A stretch of DNA of 40,152 nt, taken from the NCBI RefSeq assembly GCF_000315625.1, contig NW_005434655.1, forward strand, positions 739,415 through 779,566, in the 5' to 3' direction. This document shows, in pieces, positions 31,742-40,152 of the stretch. How positions within the stretch are numbered: the stretch's first letter is position 1; each line of letters starts with the position of its first letter. The notes under the pieces were generated by a model. The model saw nothing but the letters and a program-made list of their open reading frames with translations. It had not been told where the DNA came from and did not search any database. A program made the position numbers and the translations under genes. This DNA comes from Guillardia theta CCMP2712. Its lineage: Eukaryota; Cryptophyceae; Pyrenomonadales; Geminigeraceae.

Positions 31742-34084
31742 TCAGGTATGAACATCAGGTGTGCATTCGTTGAACGAGTGCAGAGCTAATTCAGACAGAG
31801 TGAAGTAAGACTGACAATCCTTCCTTGTTTTCTCTCCTGCTCCACACGGTCCATGTTCACTCAGGCTTTCGCCTTGCTGCTTCCTTTTCCCGCTCATTGC
31901 ACAATTAATGGCTGGAATCGAGGTTTTGTAGCTGTGACGTCCCAAAAGCTGATGACGTCGTTCTACACAAGACAAACTCATCAAACCCATTGGGATTCCA
32001 AAAGTATTCCACAAATAGGTAAATTGTTCTCCAATATGACCCACCATCAGCGAGTGCAGGTAGTGACTCTGCAATTGCTTGGAATCTGCGATGAGACAGA
32101 TGATTTTTGTACACCAACTTCTGATTTCGATTGGTAAATTCTGAACATCTTCGCTGCTGATAGCTTCTGAATGCTGGCATGACAAAACTGTGATTATTTG
32201 TTTCCATTGCTCAATAGCACTTCTCCACAATTGAAGTTTTTCACCATCTGGAACCAACGAAGAAATAAGTGTATCGAAAATACGGATAAACTGATCGCAC
32301 TGAGGTCCGCTCAGATTCCTTTGCGAATCCTTGTCCTTCAATACGATCTTGATATTGTTGTCAGCCAATAGCTTGTTGATTGCTGACAACTTGGACCTGT
32401 TTACTGCCAGGTGCACGACGTGATTTACCAACATGTTAACAATCCGAATTTTCAGATGCAACATACAGTAAATGAAATGAATAGTGTCAAAATTTAGTTC
32501 TTCAAGATAGCGACATTTTCTGGAGATCTTCACAGAGCGCAGCAATGGAAGGGAAAGTCCGGCAACGTCAATTTTTTCATCGGGATCTGCGAAGCATTGA
32601 TTGAGTTTATCTTGATTCGAAGTCGATGCCAAAGCCTGGAACAGATGCTCGTTGAAATCTTCAATTAGGTTCGTCAAATTGGAACTGTTGGTTTTGAGAA
32701 TCATGTCGTTCAGTAGCTTAACACTAAGAGGATCTGTACCATGCATCCTGCAAAGTTCTCGGAAGCTGACTGGCCCACCATTTATCTCCCGAATTTGGAG
32801 GAACTTTCCAGATTTCCGATCTGAAGTTTGTTCACAACAATGAATACAGAAAGTACCGTCTGAGTCGTTTCTGCCCCCGTGACTTAGCAGAGAATTTTGT
32901 CCCATTAAATCTGCTCTGAAGAACAAGACAAATTTGATGGTAGCATCCCCTATCTTCAAACCATCTCTGAGAATGGATACTATGTCAGGCTGATAGGGCT
33001 CCCAGAAATTGAATTTCAGAGTTGCTGTAGTGTCTGACAAAGGAATTATCATTAGGGTACAAGCGTCCGAAGCTTGTCTTATGCGCTTTTCCTCTTCCGC
33101 CCATTGCTGAAGATTTTTGCAATACTTCTTTGGAACAAACACCGTGAAACTAATTTCTGTATGCTTGGTGTCTCCACCGAGATTCCGGATAAGCAGCGCA
33201 GCATCTGAGTTCAAAGTCATAGCAATGATGTTCTCACGGTCTAGGCCAAGTTGCTTGAGTTTCATGGTGAGACTAGTTTTGAGACTGAGTCCATGGCCAT
33301 GGTCTCGAGTGGAAAACATCTTCAAGTTTTTCTTCAGCCAGATTTTCTTCATGACCCTCGTCTTACAGATTAGCTTCGCAGAAACTGCAACCCTCTTCAA
33401 TCTTTTCACGTGTGAATGATACGCGATGTAGGACCTCATAGGCATTCTGGATGCATGCACTCCAGTACATGCTTCATTGACATTCGGCGCGTATGCTCGG
33501 GCAACATATTTCAATTTCTTTTCAAATTTTTCGTCGGTAGGGATTTTTGTTTCAATGCACTTCTTGACGTTCTCATTCTGCATTAGGCCAAGGATAACTT
33601 TGTCAATCAACAAAGGGTTCATCCTTGGCGACACATTTGACTCTTCTCGTGGCCGCAAGCAATTTCCAAGACGTTTCCATAGCTCTTCATGCGGTAGATC
33701 TTTCACTCCATGAATGATCGCTACCATCTGCAACACCTTCAACAAAACTGGGACCATGTATTCATTATATGCAATTTCCAACGCTTCTTGCGCCTCCGGG
33801 TCTTCGACATAGTCAAAATTGATGGGGTTCTCGTGGTGAGGCTTTGAAATTTTCGATTGAATGTCTTGCCAAAACTGATCAAACGTCTTGCAGGGAGGCG
33901 CGATTGGCCAATCGGTCAGATTTTCGCCCACGCTATTCAAAAATTTGCCAATGTGCGGCTGCCCAGGACACTTCGAATCCTTAGTGTAAACGAAATTTCT
34001 CACTGCAGCATGTTGTTCTATGCAGCGCAAAGCATTTCCTTGTATGAGCACCCTCTTCGCTCGTTCGGCATCATCATGAGACAA
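31742..34084 (-). CDS. RAG1/Transib-like DDE transposase (copy B)
   Basis: 780 residues from the first alternative start at 34084 (TTG); there is no in-frame ATG until deep in the protein, and the frame stays open upstream to a TAG near 34455, so the true start probably lies in an upstream exon. Catalytic candidates: Asp in TLNSDAAL (33203-33205), Asp in FRADLMGQ (32909-32911), Glu in CVERRHQ (31961-31963). The CxxC is in GTFCIHCCEQ and the His pair in YLHSLMVGH. All match copy A. HFIYCMLHLKIRIVN and LSGPQCDQF are further shared blocks. The Asn-rich linker of copy A is nearly absent here, which accounts for most of the length difference. Same predicted role: cut-and-paste recombinase acting on the element ends. 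Confidence 0.75.
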   Translation of the reverse strand: MSHDDAERAKRVLIQGNALRCIEQHAAVRNFVYTKDSKCPGQPHIGKFLNSVGENLTDWPIAPPCKTFDQFWQDIQSKISKPHHENPINFDYVEDPEAQEALEIAYNEYMVPVLLKVLQMVAIIHGVKDLPHEELWKRLGNCLRPREESNVSPRMNPLLIDKVILGLMQNENVKKCIETKIPTDEKFEKKLKYVARAYAPNVNEACTGVHASRMPMRSYIAYHSHVKRLKRVAVSAKLICKTRVMKKIWLKKNLKMFSTRDHGHGLSLKTSLTMKLKQLGLDRENIIAMTLNSDAALLIRNLGGDTKHTEISFTVFVPKKYCKNLQQWAEEEKRIRQASDACTLMIIPLSDTTATLKFNFWEPYQPDIVSILRDGLKIGDATIKFVLFFRADLMGQNSLLSHGGRNDSDGTFCIHCCEQTSDRKSGKFLQIREINGGPVSFRELCRMHGTDPLSVKLLNDMILKTNSSNLTNLIEDFNEHLFQALASTSNQDKLNQCFADPDEKIDVAGLSLPLLRSVKISRKCRYLEELNFDTIHFIYCMLHLKIRIVNMLVNHVVHLAVNRSKLSAINKLLADNNIKIVLKDKDSQRNLSGPQCDQFIRIFDTLISSLVPDGEKLQLWRSAIEQWKQIITVLSCQHSEAISSEDVQNLPIEIRSWCTKIICLIADSKQLQSHYLHSLMVGHIGEQFTYLWNTFGIPMGLMSLSCVERRHQLLGRHSYKTSIPAINCAMSGKRKQQGESLSEHGPCGAGEKTRKDCQSYFTLSELALHSFNECTPDVHT

Positions 34085-34112
34085 TTCAGGTTGAGGTTGA
34101 GCAGTTGAGAGC

Positions 34113-34371
34113 TCAGGCTGAGAGCTTGGGTGCTCACTCGAGTCAGGCTGAGAGCTTGGGTGCTCACTCGAGTCAGGCTGAGAGCTTGGGTGCTCACTCG
34201 AGTCAGGCTGAGAGCTTGGGTGCTCACTCGGCGAGTCAGGCTGAGAGCTTGGGTGCTCACTCGAGTCAGGCTGAGAGCTTGGGTGCTCACTCGAGTCAGG
34301 CTGAGAGCTTGGGTGCTCACTCGAGTCAGGCTGAGAGCTTGGGTGCTCACTCGAGTCAGGCTGAGAGCTTG
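34113..34371 (-). repeat. 30-bp tandem repeat, in frame with transposase B
   Basis: Eight units plus a partial one; one unit carries a 3-bp insertion (33 bp, near 34230). In the reading frame of transposase B each unit encodes QPDSSEHPSS, and the frame runs without a stop into the transposase. Unit lengths are all multiples of three, as expected for a coding repeat. The opposite strand is also open (AESLGAHSSQ), which follows automatically from a 30-bp unit lacking stops. Confidence 0.85.
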
Positions 34372-34455
34372 CCAGGCGGCCGGCGCGGCAGTGAAGGCGG
34401 CGGCGGCGGTGCTCAGGCTCAGAGCTTGAGAGCTCAGGCTGAGAACAAGAATCTC

Positions 34456-35692
34456 TCTACCATCATCACCCCAATCTGATGCCTGGTGCGCTTCAAAACT
34501 CGTTTGACTTCCAGAATCTGTACTAGTGCGTGGACGATACCCAGCCCGCGCAAATTCAAATCCCCAGCTTTTTCAAATAAGTGTCCACGTACCGGTGGTT
34601 TGATACACGACTAGGGGGTAGGGTTTGTTCCCCACCTACCCCGGTGGCCATAACCTCACAACAGGACCGGTGCATAGTCAAACAAAGGTACTGTATCAAT
34701 TGTTTACAGTACAAATATGTATAAACTTTGTACATATATATACATTTAAAATAAAATAATACGAAGTATGGTACAATTATGCCTAACTATGGTACCAAAA
34801 ATCTGTACCTTTTATTTGAACAAAAATACAAGCATTAAAAACAAATTCAACGACCGCTCTGAAACCAATCTACCACCTCTACCCCCCCAAATCCAGTGAT
34901 AATGACGGGTCATTACCTATAACCGGTACTAAGACCCAGAGAACTGAGAAAAGCCACTTTTCCTTTGTTTTTCCTGGTCAAAAACCTACAGAATGTCACG
35001 TTGAAAGATTTCACGTCAAGATCCGATGTATTGCTGCTGTCAATCGAGTTGGATCATAGCTATCCAAGTTTATTCAAAAGCTAGCACTGATTATTCCAGG
35101 GACAGCAACAGGTCTCTCAGACACTCATAAATACGCAACCAAGACGGACTCTGTCATGAGGAGGGTCGCAACGAAGACTGTCTGTCATGACTCAAACATG
35201 AGGTGATAGCGATGTCCTTCGGAAATGTCGGCTCAAGGTGAACACCATTTCGCAGATGTGAAGCTGATGATGTCGTGAATTCTAATTTCGCAGTCGGTGT
35301 ATTCAAACTTGGTATGTTTGTCTGACTTTACATCGTCCGATGATGTGCATTGGTCATGTTTTTGAAAGCTATAGTTTGTCTGTAATAAAGTCATTCTTAC
35401 CGAGCTCTTATCATCATTTAAGCCCATGCCAGCTCACTTGTTTAAACTTAGAGATCTGTTCTGGTTGCCCTTGTGTTCGACATTGGCATCGGAAGCACCG
35501 GAAGTTGATCTGCGTTCGGAAGCATAGCATCTTGCACACATTTTTGCATGTACCGCCATTAAAATTTCACTCTTTTGGACGCATATTTTGAAAATTGATG
35601 ACGAAAACGAAAATTTGCTGGAATACTGTTAACAGTATACCGGAACACTTTTCATGCTAACTGTTAACAGTAAAATAAGGCCCGAAAGAATT
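34456..35692. other. Upstream non-coding region of copy B
   Basis: AT-rich with ACCGGT at 34591, 34666 and 34922, GGTAGGGT/TACCCC motifs, and repeated GTACC/GGTAC boxes, resembling the region upstream of transposase A. No gene is supported. An upstream exon carrying the start codon of transposase B may be here. The last 70 bp holds palindromic CTGTTAACAG sites at about 35634, 35660 and 35695. Confidence 0.5.
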
Positions 35693-35722
35693 TAACTGTT
35701 AACAGTATACCGGACCCACCTA
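35693..35722 (-). repeat. Right arm of the 30-bp inverted repeat (candidate TIR)
   Basis: Exact reverse complement of 21076-21105. The inner copies of the motif end in GTATACCGG at 35634-35643 and 35697-35713, so the binding-site-like unit is reiterated. It lies 1.6 kb outside the start of transposase B. Confidence 0.8.
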
Positions 35723-36055
35723 CTAGCAGAAAAGGACCCGGTGGCTTCATTCTTGTACCAAACCCAGAAACACAGTACACATTGAATTTGAATCAGGTAC
35801 CAAAAAAATTGGAACATTTGTATTGAATTTCTAAGTCTTTTCTACTGTGTTTCCAATTTATATTTATTTTATGATTATTCGTATCTTTCTAAAACGTTTT
35901 CGCAGCCTTAAAACATGTCGTCTGTTAAAAGTTTCGAGGGGAGTGGAGTGGTCTTGAAGGTTTCCGCCCATGCCAATTCAAATACCCCACCCCCTATTAC
36001 TCAATGATAATGGGGGTAAAAGGGTGCTTCGGTGCAAGGGCAAGTACCCGTATAA
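35723..36055. other. AT-rich spacer
   Basis: No gene seen. It contains GGTACC-type motifs and TACCCCACCCCC similar to those near copies A and B. Confidence 0.4.
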
Positions 36056-37260
36056 GTGCAGTCAAAAGTACCGGTCATGAAAAGCGCTAATCAACAATCC
36101 TGGATTTTCATATTCAGCTGCAGCGCCCCCAATCCGGGCCCGGCGGTGGGGGCCGCCGAGGCGGCAGGGGTCAGCGAGGGCGTGCAGGGACTGGCCGTTC
36201 CCACCCGGCGAAATGCAAGACAGACGGTTATCAGCACTGCCTCTTTCCGCACAGCTTCTTCATCCGGCAGTGCCCCACTGCTTTCCTCTGAGGCCGAGGC
36301 TTCAAGACCTTCATCGGTAAGGCTGGCGCAGCCCAATCCTTCTAATGCAATGGTCCCCCCACCGAGGTCGTCGGGCCCCGGATTGTTGCGTCCAGCTTCC
36401 CCAGTATCTTCTCAGGAATGGCTTGCGTCTTCAAGTTACAGGCAACAGACTTCCCCGTTGGCACCGCCAGATGGGAGGCTGGAATTACGTGGTGGTTTGA
36501 GCACTCCGAGCAGGTCCTGCTCCAACTCCTCAGTCGCAGTCCAGCCATTTTTACAGTCAAGCGTTTGAACAAGGAAGGATTACAAGCTTGGAAGGTTGCA
36601 GCTCAGGCTACCCTCCGCATGCTTCAGCTTGCGCCTGGTCTCTCTTCTCCCGCAGCAGGACAGCTCCGGCTCCTCTGGGACGCCCTCCCGCTGCTGCTCC
36701 TCTCGCCAGGCCCTCGCCTCTCTATCAACCGAGGAAATGCTGAGATCTGTTCCCGTGTCAGACTTTTTATGAAAGGTAAGTGGGACAAAATCTTTCAGAA
36801 ACTGTCTCAACAGCTCCAATTTTCTACGGGTACATCAGACGGTAGCCGCCCACAGCCCGGCACAGGCCCTGGTGACAGCATTGCCCGGGGATTCGTGCAG
36901 TCCACCGAAAGAGACATGGGAAGGCCCTTGCAGGTCCTCAGAGCAGGTAGTGATATCGACAGTGGCGGCCAAGGTCGTTCTTCCCAAGTACCACGAGCGG
37001 GACTCGCGAGGGTCGGCGGGAGTGGTGGCAGGAGCTCCATCGAGGCGCCGGTTGTGGGCAGGGCCCCGGCAGCCCACGGGCGCAGCCTTCAGCGCAGGAA
37101 ACTCGATCTCGCCCTGGAGCATTATGACAATAGGGATCTTCACAAAGCAAGACGCACCCTCACGGGGGCAGGCCCTGCGGACTGATGACTTCGATCAGAT
37201 TTACCAAGACACTCTTGAGAAGTTTCCTCACAGCCCTAGCCCTGCTCCTTTGCTTGCGTG
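36056..37260 (+). pseudogene. Leader region of a reverse-transcriptase element, truncated
   Basis: A Ser/Pro-rich opening (36056-36568) overlaps a frame (36418-37185) containing LRLLWDALPLLLLSPGPR, then RVRLFMKGKWDKIFQKL and LALEHYDNRDLHKARRTLTGAG. These resemble the region often found just before the RT domain in protist and fungal RT-encoding elements (a leucine-rich LP.LLL segment, RL..F..G.W, and KA...L...G). After a frame change near 37180, DQIYQDTLEKFPHSPSP continues the same pattern. No RT domain follows, so it is 3'-truncated. The family call is tentative. Confidence 0.4.
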
Positions 37261-38461
37261 ACCCTGGCAATATTCAAGCCTCTCGTCATCAGCTCATATT
37301 TGGAGAGGCCTCGGGCGACGATGAAGACGCAGACTCGGAATCTCTCTTGGACGCTATCCTCCATGAGAGCTTCTCATGGAGGATAGCGAGGATGCTTCTC
37401 ATGGAGGATAGCGTATATTTCATCAGCAATTGCCATTCACGATATGTGGAACAGTTCCAAGAAAGAGATAAAAACAAAACTTAAAACTCTAAAACTGAAG
37501 GTCAAAGTACTAAATATCAGTCAATTTTTAGGTTCTTTCTACCCTGCTTTCAAGCTATCTTGCATCCTTTCACTGTGACAACGATTCAAACCAGCACGAA
37601 GGTCAAGGTCAAGGTTAGGTCAACCCATAAGCCCCCTACTGAATTAGTTAGAAAAAATGTTGATAATGAAATCATTGAACATATCCATTTGGCCACTTTC
37701 GAAAAACTCTTTCACAGACTATATTTACACAAATATAACATAATTACCAGTCTTATCATTCTTCTGTATGACAACCAATTCAATATTGCCAAGGTCATTA
37801 TCAATGATAATAACGAGTAGCACCTGCGCTGCTCCTCCACCTGCGCTGCGGCTGCTCCCCGCCATTGCAGGGCCTGCGCTGCTCCTCCAGCGCTTGCCAG
37901 TGCGCTTCATCAGCACTCCTGCAGCACCTGCGCTGTCCTCCTCTAGCGCATCCTGATGCTCGTGCACTCGGGCTCCTCAGCTTGTACCATCCGCATGCCA
38001 CTAGAGACGCTCCTCATCCGCCTGCGCTGTCCACATGCTCCTGTGCTCCTCCTCATCTTAGACCGCCGTCCATAATTTGTACCAGAAGCCCCGAGTCCAG
38101 GGGATAGCAACGTCAAGTGCCATCATGATATTTGGCACGAATTGTCCTGATCTCACGACCATACTATGATAGATTATCTCGAACTGAGGCATTACGTACC
38201 GGGGTGACCGGGTAGCCTAGTAGAACTCCAAACAGTTTCCAAATGACTTAGTGAGTCAAGTAGACATCCCATGTCCGATCAGCGGAGTGAGACGCACTGC
38301 CGCATACCGTGCCAGTGCCGGAACACACCCGTGACCTGAGATTATGGCCGGGCAGGGAAGAACAGAGGCCTTGAGCTGACGAAAAGATCCGAGGCTGGAT
38401 CGGACCGCGGGCCGGACTCCGGGATGCCGGCGTTTGGCAAGATCGGACATCTCTTGAGTCT
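37261..38461. other. Non-coding region with hairpins and a GC-rich repeat
   Basis: No gene supported. It holds the hairpin at 37352-37413, an AT-rich stretch (37640-37820), CCTGCGCTGCTCCTCC-type repeats (37820-37960, imperfect), and a GC block near 38395-38430 containing CCGGACTCCGGGA, as in the flanks of copy A. Confidence 0.45.
37352..37413. repeat. Perfect hairpin with a duplicated arm
   Basis: CGCTATCCTCCATGAGA (37352-37368), a 3-nt loop and its exact reverse complement (37372-37388). The right arm is repeated at 37394-37413. Confidence 0.85.
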
Positions 38462-38604
38462 GGGTAGAAATCGATCGATGGTCACTCTCGGCCTCGCAAG
38501 ACTCGATGTCATCAAGTTGATGAAACTACCCGGTCCAGGATCTTTCGTCATCAAGGCATCAAGTTGATTCGGAAACTTGGAAGTTGATCGATCGATTTCT
38601 ACCC
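38462..38604. repeat. 18-bp inverted repeat flanking 107 bp (MITE-like)
   Basis: GGGTAGAAATCGATCGAT (38462-38479) pairs exactly with 38587-38604. Between and around the arms, ATCAAGTTGAT is iterated. It lies 180 bp upstream of the P-loop NTPase gene. It could be a small non-autonomous element or a hairpin in the promoter region. Confidence 0.7.
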
Positions 38605-38782
38605 GGCTCAGTCAAGTTGACTGTGAAGGCTGTTTGAGGAAACGGGCCCCGAAACTTGACTGATACCGGTCCCAAGCTTTTTCAAATCAAGTCTCATAAA
38701 ATGCCCTTAAATTTCAAATGTGGGACAACAAGCTTCCCTCTCTCTTGTTGAGTTGAAAAATAATTCTCTCACTTCAGCTGCA

Positions 38783-40152
38783 ATGACGAAACGCGGCAGG
38801 CAAGATGGGGGCGACGATGAGCAGTCCGCCCGTAACAGCAAGAGAGTACAAGGGAACAAGCAGGAGGAGCTCCGAAAGAAGGAGGAGAAGCTTCGAAAAG
38901 AGAAGGAGGAGGAGCTCCGAAAGAAGGAAGAGGAGCTTCGAGAAGAGAAGGAGGAGGAGCTCCGAAAGAAGGAAGAGGAACTTCGACAAGAGAAGGAGGA
39001 GCTCCGAAAGAAGGAGGAGAAGATCCGAAATGATAAGACTGAGGCCATGCGGAAACTTCATCTCGAAGGCGAAATCAAGGAGTACTGGCAGGATGTTCTG
39101 AAGGACCTTGCGGACCAGGAGAAGAAACTAGAGAAGGAGAAGGAGGAGCTCCGAAAGGAGGAGCTCCGAAAGAAGGAGGAGAAGATCCGAAATGATAAGA
39201 CTGAGGCCATGCGGAAACTTCATCTCGAAGGCGAAATCAAGGAGTACTGGCAGGATGTTCTGAAGGACCTTGCAGACCAGGAGAAGAAACTAGAGAAGGA
39301 GAAGGAGGAGCTCCGAAAGGAGGAGCTCCGAAAGAAGGAGGAGGAGCTCCGAAAGGAGGAGCTCCGAAAGAAGGAGGAGAAGATCCGAAATGATAAGACT
39401 GAGGCCATGTGGAAACTTCATCTCGAAGGCGAAATCAAGGAGTACTGGCAGGATGTTCTGAAGGACCTTGCAGACCAGGAGAAGAAACTAGAGAAGGAGA
39501 AGGAGGAGCTCCGAAAGGATTGGAAAGGTCTCCGAGAGAGAGAGAACCACATCTCTTGGAAGGAGATAACTCGGAATCGTGACGCGGTGGGGTATATGGA
39601 GGAGGGAAAGTTTTTTTGTCTCGATGGGTCGTTTTGGGATCAGCACAGCTCTGGACAAGGAAGGCAGCGGGTGCTCTACTGCAGGAAATGCTTCAATGAG
39701 CAGTGGGAGTTCATTAAGGACAGAGTGTGTAAGGACGGGAGTCTGGGTTGGATCTTAGGGCCTCCAGGGATGTGGAAGTCGTCGACGACCATGTCCTTTA
39801 TACAATCGCTGAGCATGGAGGAGGGATGGATGGTGATGTGTGTGCGGCTGTGGAAGTGGAGTTCAGTTCAAGTGCTCCAAGTTGATGATGGAGTTTTGAG
39901 AATCGCTGATTTGCCACGCAATGGTGCAGAAGAGATGCTGAGATGGGTCCTAAGAGAATGGTCTCAGGGCAAGAAGAAGTATCTTGTGTCCTTGGACGGT
40001 TACCAACAGGATGTACATGATCTGGCGCTCAGTGAATGCATGTGGTGGCTTCACAAGGACCGGGAAAACCGGCGGGTTGTCATCACGACGTCGATGAGTT
40101 CTCGAGAAAAGAAAAAAATTGAGCTCGATAGAATGGAGAAGGTAGAGGAGTT
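38783..40152 (+). CDS. Crinkler/RHS-like P-loop NTPase with repeat coiled coil (partial)
   Basis: ATG at 38783, open to the window end (456 codons). Residues 1-30 are polar with a basic patch. Residues about 30-250 are a charged coiled coil built from ELRKKEE units and a larger repeated block (NDKTEAMRKLHLEGEIKEYW...). From residue 255 a globular part begins: GYMEEGKFFCLDGSFWD..., a CRKC pair, then the P-loop GWILGPPGMWKSS at 326-334. The canonical G before K is W here. The Walker B candidate is KKYLVSLDGY with Asp at about 405, and RRVVITTSMSS is the following strand. The layout (charged N-terminal region, then an ATPase with GPPGxGKS) matches the Crinkler-RHS type of effector or host-acting proteins found across protists. 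Nuclease or other C-terminal domains would lie outside the window. Confidence 0.65.
   Translation, partial: MTKRGRQDGGDDEQSARNSKRVQGNKQEELRKKEEKLRKEKEEELRKKEEELREEKEEELRKKEEELRQEKEELRKKEEKIRNDKTEAMRKLHLEGEIKEYWQDVLKDLADQEKKLEKEKEELRKEELRKKEEKIRNDKTEAMRKLHLEGEIKEYWQDVLKDLADQEKKLEKEKEELRKEELRKKEEELRKEELRKKEEKIRNDKTEAMWKLHLEGEIKEYWQDVLKDLADQEKKLEKEKEELRKDWKGLRERENHISWKEITRNRDAVGYMEEGKFFCLDGSFWDQHSSGQGRQRVLYCRKCFNEQWEFIKDRVCKDGSLGWILGPPGMWKSSTTMSFIQSLSMEEGWMVMCVRLWKWSSVQVLQVDDGVLRIADLPRNGAEEMLRWVLREWSQGKKKYLVSLDGYQQDVHDLALSECMWWLHKDRENRRVVITTSMSSREKKKIELDRMEKVEE
39022..39530 (+). repeat. Coding tandem repeat, 162- and 198-bp units
   Basis: GATCCGAAATGATAAG occurs at 39022, 39184 and 39382. The spacings of 162 and 198 bp are multiples of three; the second unit carries an extra 36 bp of the EELRKEELRKKE type. 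The units are nearly identical, including silent sites, so the expansion is recent. It encodes part of the coiled coil of the P-loop NTPase. Confidence 0.9.

Noticed and set aside
34113-34371. 30-bp tandem repeats as a possible CRISPR array
   Set aside because: Units are directly adjacent with no spacers, the genome is eukaryotic, and the repeat is in frame with the transposase gene.
21076-35722. Claim that the 30-bp inverted repeat is the RSS-like terminus of the RAG1-like element
   Set aside because: No CAC-type heptamer in matching position on both sides, no 5-bp target duplication, and no match near copy A. Reported only as a candidate TIR of unknown owner.
37560-37820. 86-residue open frame in AT-rich sequence
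   Set aside because: No motif, no splice context, and low-complexity composition.
38707-39061. Minus-strand Leu/Ser-rich frames under the coiled-coil gene
   Set aside because: They mirror the GAGGAGCTCCGAAAG repeat of the plus-strand gene and have no independent support.

Overview
This is nuclear DNA of a protist-like eukaryote. The host genes are GC-rich and broken by short GT-AG introns (about 45-300 nt) that rejoin reading frames exactly, and the insertions between them are more AT-rich. The secreted repeat protein, the coiled-coil gene and the Crinkler/RHS-type P-loop gene would suit a cryptophyte such as Guillardia theta, but that name is only a guess.

Layout. 1-6764 (minus): a nine-exon gene for a secreted repeat protein with two fibronectin-III and two LysM-like domains. 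7747-9117 (plus): a broken PDZ/coiled-coil gene. 9450-12733 (minus): a four-exon coiled-coil protein. From about 13 kb to 38 kb the window is a nest of mobile DNA. 38783 to the end (plus): the start of a Crinkler/RHS-like P-loop NTPase behind a repetitive coiled coil.

The main discovery is a two-gene DNA transposon present three times: copy A (14263-18103), copy B (30426-34084, opposite orientation) and decayed copy C (22320-23488). One gene encodes a RAG1/Transib-class DDE transposase. D381, D478, E799, a CxxC just after the second Asp and an HxxxxxH just before the Glu are visible in copy A, in the same order as in RAG1. The other gene lies tail-to-tail with it and encodes a ~380-residue protein of a family I do not recognise. 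Convergent transposase plus accessory gene is the layout of ProtoRAG (RAG1L/RAG2L), but the partner shows no Kelch repeats. A and B are clearly diverged yet both genes are open in each, so this looks like a family with conserved function rather than one recent insertion.

Around these copies lie the C-terminal end of a MULE-like element (zinc knuckle plus Ulp1/C48 protease, 19082-20686); a caspase-like (C14) fragment fused to copy C; a piggyBac-like transposase split by Copia gag sequence that is present as a 542-bp inverted repeat; a Copia RT/RNase H fragment (27192-28181); and a reverse-transcriptase-element leader (36056-37260). A 30-bp perfect inverted repeat with iterated palindromes (21076-21105 and 35693-35722) brackets 14.6 kb of this nest.

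All functional calls are from reading translations and motifs; no database search was possible.
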